Part shown: positions 14,979-19,614 of the stretch, in pieces
Numbering within the stretch: position 1 is the first letter of the stretch
Layout of the letters: each line of letters begins with the position of its first letter
Assembly (NCBI GenBank): GCA_947589135.1
Contig: CANPZT010000015.1
Location: 1-19,614, forward strand
DNA: 19,614 nucleotides
Origin: an uncultured Clostridia bacterium
Lineage (GTDB): Bacteria; Bacillota; Clostridia; TANB77; CAG-508
Reading direction: 5' to 3'
Position numbers and translations under genes: made by a program
Notes under the pieces: model-generated
Told to the model about the DNA's origin: nothing
The model's database searches: none
What the model saw: the letters and a program-made list of their open reading frames with translations, nothing else

Positions 14979-16106
14979 TTAACTTATATAACCATATTTT
15001 TTATAAAATTTTTCTTTAAATGTTCCTAAATTATCATGCTCTATTTCTATTTTAACTGTTTCCATTAAATTAGTCAAGAACCTTAAGTTATGAATTGATA
15101 ATAATCTAATACCTAAAATTTCGTTAGCCTTGATTAAATGCCTAATATAAGCTCTAGTATAATTTTTACAAGTGTAACAGTCACATTCTTCATCTAGAGG
15201 TCTCCAATCTCTTTCATAAGTTGCATTTCTTACAACAATTTTTCCATTCCAAGTCATTGCTGTTCCATTTCTTGCAATTCTTGTTGGTAATACACAATCA
15301 CACATATCAATTCCTGCCATTGCTGCTTCTATTAAATAATCTGGAGTTCCTACTCCCATTAAATATCTTGGTTTATCTTTAGGCATTAATGGAGTTGTAT
15401 ATTTTAATATATCTAAAAATTCTTCTTTAGGTTCACCCACACTTATTCCACCTATAGCGTATCCAGGTAAATCTAAATTTATTAAATCCTCTGCAGATTT
15501 TTCTCTTAAATCTTTATAAAATCCACCTTGGATAATTCCGAATAGTGCTTGTTTATCAACTGTTGTATGAGCTTCTTTACATCTTTTTGCCCATCTTGTA
15601 GTTCTTTCCATAGATTGTTTTGTATATTCATATGTTGATGGATATGGACAACATTCATCAAATGCCATAATAATATCTGCACCTAAATCTTCTTCTATTT
15701 CCATCACTGATTCAGGCGAAAAGAAATGTTTGCTTCCATCTAGATGAGATTTAAATTCAACACCTTCTTCATGTATTGTTCTTAACTCTCCTAAACTAAA
15801 TACCTGGAATCCTCCACTATCTGTTAAAATAGGCTTGTCCCATTTCATAAAATTGTGAAGTCCACCAGCTTCTTTTACAATTTTGCTTCCTGGTCTTAAA
15901 TACAAATGATATGTATTTGATAAAATAATTTCTGCTTTTACATCTTTTTTTAATTCTTCTGGAGTCATTGATTTTACTGTTGCTTGAGTACCTACAGGCA
16001 TGAATACTGGCGTTTGTATATCTCCATGAGGAGTATGTATAATTCCCCTTCTTGCACCTGTTTGTTTACATTCATGTAATAATTCGTATGTTACTGCTGG
16101 CTTCAT
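14979..16106 (-). CDS. tgt: Queuine/preQ1 tRNA-guanine transglycosylase
   Basis: A 375-residue enzyme that exchanges guanine 34 for preQ1 in tRNAs with GUN anticodons. Residues seen: Asp96 in LTDSGGFQVFSLG, MAFDECCPYPS, GIIQGG, the nucleophile Asp270 in CDCVLPTR, and the zinc ligands Cys308, Cys310, Cys313 and His339. Length is normal. The ribosome binding site before ATG 16106 is weak (AAGAGAGAAAG). It follows queA, the next enzyme of queuosine synthesis, as in many bacteria. Confidence 0.96.
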   Translation of the reverse strand: MKPAVTYELLHECKQTGARRGIIHTPHGDIQTPVFMPVGTQATVKSMTPEELKKDVKAEIILSNTYHLYLRPGSKIVKEAGGLHNFMKWDKPILTDSGGFQVFSLGELRTIHEEGVEFKSHLDGSKHFFSPESVMEIEEDLGADIIMAFDECCPYPSTYEYTKQSMERTTRWAKRCKEAHTTVDKQALFGIIQGGFYKDLREKSAEDLINLDLPGYAIGGISVGEPKEEFLDILKYTTPLMPKDKPRYLMGVGTPDYLIEAAMAGIDMCDCVLPTRIARNGTAMTWNGKIVVRNATYERDWRPLDEECDCYTCKNYTRAYIRHLIKANEILGIRLLSIHNLRFLTNLMETVKIEIEHDNLGTFKEKFYKKYGYIS

Positions 16107-16171
16107 TTTTCTTTCTCTCTTTCTGTTGTTATTATATTTTCATTAATTTTATTTATAATATATTTGCCTAT

Positions 16172-16205
16172 ATTACTAATGATGCTTTATTACTAATGAT
16201 ACTTT
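16172..16205. repeat. Two tandem copies of a 17-bp unit between queA and tgt
   Basis: ATTACTAATGATGCTTT is followed directly by a copy differing in one base. It starts right after the queA stop codon. Probably a replication-slippage duplication; no function is evident. Confidence 0.55.
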
Positions 16206-16206
16206 T

Positions 16207-17241
16207 TTACTCCATTCCCAAAATCATCATTGCATCTCCAAAACTGAAAAATCTGTATTTTTCTTTTACTGCTTCTTCATATGCTTTCATAATGTAATCT
16301 TTATCTGCAAATGCTGATACCAACATTAGCAAAGTAGATTGTGGTAAATGAAAATTAGTAATAAGACCATCAATACATTTAAATTTATATCCTGGATATA
16401 TAAATATTTGTGTATCATTTTCTTGTGGTTTAACCATACCTGTATCTTTATCTGCAATTGTTTCTAATACTCTACATGATGTTGTTCCTACTGCAATAAC
16501 CCTTCTTCCTTCTTGTTTTGCTTTGTTAATTTTATCGCAATCTTCTTGTTTAATATAAAAATGCTCTGAGTGCATTTCATGTGCTTCTACTGTCTCTTCT
16601 TTAACTGGTCTGAAAGTTCCTATTCCTACATGTAGTGTTACATTTGCTATTTCTATTCCATTTTCTTGTATCTTTTCTAACAATTCTGGTGTAAAGTGCA
16701 ATCCTGCTGTTGGTGCTGCAGCTGACCCTTCATATTTTGCATATACTGTTTGATATCTATCTTTATCTTTAAGTTTTTCGTGAATGTATGGTGGTAATGG
16801 CATCATTCCTATTTTGTCTAATATTTCGTTAAAAATTCCATTGTAATGAAATTTTACTTTTCTAGTTCCCCCTGGCATAATATCTAATACTTCTGCTTGT
16901 AATAATCCATCACCAAAAATAACTTTTGTTCCTATATGTAATTTGTTTCCTGGTCTTACAATAGATTCCCAAATATCTCCTTCTATATTTTTTAACAACA
17001 AAAATTCTACATTGGCACCTGTTTCTTTTTTACCATATATTCTTGCTGGAATTACTTTTGTATTATTTCTTACTAGAACATCACCTGGTTTTAAATAATC
17101 TAATATATCTCTAAATATTCTATGTTCAATACTTTTATTATTTTTATTTAATACCATTAATCTAGATTCATCTCTTTTTTCTAATGGTGTTTGCGCAATT
17201 AATTCTTCTGGTAATTCATAATTAAATTCTGATACTTTCAC
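16207..17241 (-). CDS. queA: S-adenosylmethionine:tRNA ribosyltransferase-isomerase
   Basis: A 344-residue enzyme that transfers the ribose of SAM to preQ1-modified tRNA, forming epoxyqueuosine. Family blocks are clear: MKVSEFNYELPEELIAQTPL, VLVRNNTKVIPARIYG, the AAPTAGLHFT segment, VGIGTFRPVKEE and NFHLPQSTLLMLV. Length is typical. The start codon is GTG at 17241, directly after the stop codon of the preceding gene, with AAGGAG about 11 bases upstream inside that gene. Translation is therefore likely coupled to the HExxH protein. It is followed by tgt. Confidence 0.96.
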   Translation of the reverse strand: MKVSEFNYELPEELIAQTPLEKRDESRLMVLNKNNKSIEHRIFRDILDYLKPGDVLVRNNTKVIPARIYGKKETGANVEFLLLKNIEGDIWESIVRPGNKLHIGTKVIFGDGLLQAEVLDIMPGGTRKVKFHYNGIFNEILDKIGMMPLPPYIHEKLKDKDRYQTVYAKYEGSAAAPTAGLHFTPELLEKIQENGIEIANVTLHVGIGTFRPVKEETVEAHEMHSEHFYIKQEDCDKINKAKQEGRRVIAVGTTSCRVLETIADKDTGMVKPQENDTQIFIYPGYKFKCIDGLITNFHLPQSTLLMLVSAFADKDYIMKAYEEAVKEKYRFFSFGDAMMILGME

Positions 17242-18604
17242 TTATGCTTGTTCTCCTTGTACAATATATTTTACTTTTCCTGCTAAATTTTGAAATAGTT
17301 CTCTTATTTCCTCTATAATATTTTCAGGTTGTTTAAATTCGTCAATCTGATATGAAAACTCAAAATTGCTTTCTTTAGCAGGTTTTAAAGTATAAATTTC
17401 TTGTGGTAATCCAATTTTTTTATTTGATGATGATATATTTTTGTTCATATAATCTGTATACCACTTTTTTTCTCCTACTAATGGTTGATTTTGATATCCA
17501 TATTTTTGATAGTCATGTAATTCTGGTCTTTCATATCCGTATTCTTCTGCTGTTCTCTCTAGAGAATGTAAAAACTCATGTAATAGAACTTCTTCTGGGA
17601 ATGTATTAATCCTAGTATCATATTTATAAATGTAACTTTTTGAACTATTAGGTAGCCTTATGTTTGAAAATCCTATCCCATAATAATCCATAGAACCTAG
17701 TCCTATCCAGTCATTTACTTGAATATCGTTTTTATGTTCTTCATCTCCGAAGTCGTACTACAACAAATATATGATCATAATCACTATTTTCAATTGTATT
17801 CTTAATTTGTGTTTCTACATCTTCTGGTGCAACATAATACCCAAATTCTTCATCATAAGATAATTTTGAAATTGGAGCTTCTACTTGATAAACATCACAT
17901 TTTGCAGTCATCTTTCCTTCAGATAATTCTCTACATGAATTTTCAAATCTTTTAATTGTATTTACTATATCTTGTTTATCATTTTGAGTAACATTTAATT
18001 TAATTTGATTACTTCCTATCTTTACATCTGTTGTTTCAAAAATAAAACAAGCAAATTTCCATTCGTTATTTGTATCTGCAATTCCTTCTTCTAATGTAAA
18101 ATCAGAAAACCAAGCCTCTCCTTGTGCTTCACCTAAATATCCACCTAGTCTAAACCCTACATTTACTATCTCTCTGTTTTTTGAATTAAATATCAGTTCT
18201 ATTTTTTGCCAATCTTGTGTTCCAGAAATAGCTATACTTCTCTCGGTTGTTCCTTCAACAGAAATTTGTGCTCCAACACCTGATTGCTCCTGCTTTGAAT
18301 ATACATCTTTTGTTTTTACCATACAAGTTACTTTATATGGTGTATTTTTTTGAACTTTTACTTTTTTATAAAACATTGCATCATTATATGTATTTGATTC
18401 AATCTTATAACTTGGTTTCTTAGAATATTTTATATCGTTATCTCTTAAAAAGACTGAAGTATATGGACTTGCTTCGCTTCTTATAAATTCATTAAAATTA
18501 TTTTTTTGATAATACTGATATGCAATATATAACACTATAATTAAAATAATACATATTATAAAATCAATTATTTTTTTTAACTTACTCTTTCTCTTTTTTT
18601 CCAT
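17242..18604 (-). CDS. Membrane-anchored jelly-roll/HExxH putative metallopeptidase, interrupted by a +1 frameshift at CGGA
   Basis: I do not recognise a named family. ATG 18604 has AGAGGG six bases upstream. Residues 1-11 are basic and about 12-32 form a membrane helix, placing the rest outside. Residues about 55-205 look like a carbohydrate-binding-module-type beta-sandwich (NTPYKVTCMVKTKDV ... TQDWQKIELIFNSKN ... AWFSDFTLEEG). At residue 286 an in-frame CGG is followed two codons later by TGA. Skipping the C gives VVVRLGDEEHKNDIQVNDWI and runs on to a TAA at 17242. The restored 453-residue protein contains HEFLHSLE at about 342-349, a zinc-peptidase-like HExxH motif. It is joined to queA without a gap. 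Substrate and activity are unknown. Confidence 0.75.
17746..17749 (-). other. CGGA frameshift site in the HExxH protein gene
   Basis: The coding strand reads GTA CGA CTT CGG AGA TGA in the incoming frame and GGA GAT GAA GAA CAT in the outgoing frame. Dropping the C gives VVVRLGDEEHKN. Without a shift the protein ends before its HExxH motif. An extra T instead of C would give the same protein. Confidence 0.75.
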
Positions 18605-18616
18605 TTTCATCCCTCT

Positions 18617-18703
18617 TGAAACAATTGGAATATTTCCAATCTGTCTCATTTTTGTGATTTTTTGTAAAAAATGAGACAAACGAGGAATGTCCCCACTGTC
18701 TCA
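18617..18703. repeat. REP-like element pair between pnp and the HExxH protein gene
   Basis: 18672-18703 is a 32-base element (TGAGACAAA at one end, TGTCTCA at the other, core with TGTCCCC) that matches the 7938-7969 element at about 27 of 32 positions. On the minus strand a second, degenerate 32-base copy follows at 18648-18617, with TGAGACA / TGTTTCA ends and a central ATTGGAA TAT TTCCAAT palindrome. TGTCTCATTTTT and AAAAATGAGACA between them can also pair. The set fills the gap between the pnp stop and the next gene. Confidence 0.6.
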
Positions 18704-18710
18704 CAATTGA

Positions 18711-19614
18711 TTAATCTTCTTCATAAACTTTTGGCTCAATTAAGTCCTTCATTGTAAGATTTATTCTTCCTTGGTCATCTATATCTGTAACTTTTACAGT
18801 TACTTTATCTCCAACTTTAAGTACATCTTCTATATTTTTTATTCTTTCTTTTGATATTTTTGAAATGTGTAGTAATCCTTCTTTTCCTCCAAATCCTAAG
18901 TCTACAAATGCTCCAAAATTCATAAGTTTTATTACTTCTCCATAATAAATTCCGCCAACTTCTACTTCTCTTACTATGTCTTCTACCATTTCTAATGCTT
19001 GATTAGCTTTTTCGCTGTCAGTTGAATAAATTAATACTTGTCCATCTTCTTCTATATCAATTTTTACTCCTGTTTCATCTATGATTTTATTTATCATTTT
19101 TCCACCAGGTCCAATTACATCTTTAATTTTATCTACTTTAATTTGTGTTGTTACAATTCTTGGTGCATATTTTGAAATTTCTTCTCTTGGTTTAGATATT
19201 ACTGGCATCATGACATCATCTAAAATATGTTTTCTTGCTTTTCTTGTTTTTTCAAATGCTTCTGCTATTATTTCATATGTTAATCCATCACATTTAATAT
19301 CTACTTGAATTGCTGTTATTCCTTTTTCAGTTCCTCCTACTTTAAAGTCCATATCTCCAAAGAAATCCTCTAATCCTTGAATATCTACTAACATTACATA
19401 ATCTTCATCATTATCTGGATTTGTTACTAATCCTGTAGAAATACCTGCAACTGGTCTTTTTATTGGAACACCCGCATCCATTAAACTTAAAGTACTTCCA
19501 CATATACTTGCTTGTGATGTTGAACCATTTGAAGATAATACTTCAGATACAACTCTAATTGCATATGGGAATTCTTCTTTTGATGGTAATACTGGAACTA
19601 ATGCTTTTTCTGCT
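18711..19614 (-). CDS. pnp: Polyribonucleotide nucleotidyltransferase, C-terminal part (partial)
   Basis: PNPase degrades RNA 3' to 5' by phosphorolysis. About 300 C-terminal residues are in the window; the frame is open through the right edge, so the 5' part lies outside. The second RNase PH domain is recognised by VLSSNGSTSQASICGSTLSL followed by MDAGVPIKRPVAGIS. The KH domain follows (KIKDVIGPGGKMINKIIDE), then the S1 domain (GEVIKLMNFGAFVDLGFGGK ... EGLLHISKIS), ending in LTMKDLIEPKVYEED. No defects are visible. It is the first gene of the group seen here and is separated from the next gene by REP-like repeats. Confidence 0.95.
   Translation of the reverse strand, partial: AEKALVPVLPSKEEFPYAIRVVSEVLSSNGSTSQASICGSTLSLMDAGVPIKRPVAGISTGLVTNPDNDEDYVMLVDIQGLEDFFGDMDFKVGGTEKGITAIQVDIKCDGLTYEIIAEAFEKTRKARKHILDDVMMPVISKPREEISKYAPRIVTTQIKVDKIKDVIGPGGKMINKIIDETGVKIDIEEDGQVLIYSTDSEKANQALEMVEDIVREVEVGGIYYGEVIKLMNFGAFVDLGFGGKEGLLHISKISKERIKNIEDVLKVGDKVTVKVTDIDDQGRINLTMKDLIEPKVYEED

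Noticed and set aside
18605..18679. N-terminal extension of the HExxH protein
   Set aside because: The extra residues are encoded by the REP-like repeat region; ATG 18604 has a proper ribosome binding site.
1..19614. tRNA, rRNA, riboswitch, T-box, CRISPR array or complete insertion sequence
   Set aside because: I saw no cloverleaf, conserved RNA element, regularly spaced repeat array or transposase gene. The only repeats are the hairpin elements and short tandem repeats listed.

Overview
The window is very AT-rich DNA from an uncultured-type, spore-forming low-G+C Firmicute, most likely a Clostridia member. Support for this is an alpha/beta-type small acid-soluble spore protein, a long-form HPF, the era-yqzL-recO cluster, a Firmicute-style fab/acc gene order, strong AGGAGG-like ribosome binding sites and predominantly A/T-ending codons with AGA for arginine. 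All genes except the spore protein gene lie on the minus strand.

Layout, left to right. 1-61 is the start of a gene that leaves the window. 288-1157 is a Cof-type HAD phosphatase. 1411-1608 (+) is the spore protein. 1833-2360 is hpf, sharing a bidirectional terminator with the spore gene. 2561-4853 is recO, yqzL, era and an unknown 88-residue membrane protein, read from one good promoter. 5004-6296 is a GT4/GT5-like glycosyltransferase with its own promoter and terminator. 6478-13147 is a fatty-acid synthesis operon, transcribed fabH-fabD-fabG-fabF-accB-fabZ-accC. 13436-19614 is a group transcribed pnp, membrane-anchored HExxH protein, queA, tgt, WG-repeat-like membrane protein, ending in a strong terminator.

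The most notable observation is that three genes (recO, fabZ and the HExxH protein gene) are each interrupted by one extra base. In all three the break falls on an in-frame CGG codon followed by A. Skipping the C, so that GGA is read as glycine, restores a full-length, family-typical protein. I searched every CGG in the roughly 5,600 codons of the window: only three are in frame, and they are exactly these three sites. Both flanking frames look intact, and fabZ is normally essential. This is the pattern expected if CGG is an empty codon in this organism and CGGA is read by +1 frameshifting or by a four-base-decoding glycine tRNA. Sequencing error remains the main alternative.

The second notable observation is a family of REP-like hairpin elements of about 31-32 bases. 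They sit in most of the larger intergenic gaps of the fab operon and in the pnp/HExxH gap, often as inverted pairs, including a perfect 47-bp inverted repeat between fabH and fabD. FabD also appears to lack about 26 residues near its N-terminus. The operon lacks acpP, an enoyl reductase gene and accA/accD at their usual places.
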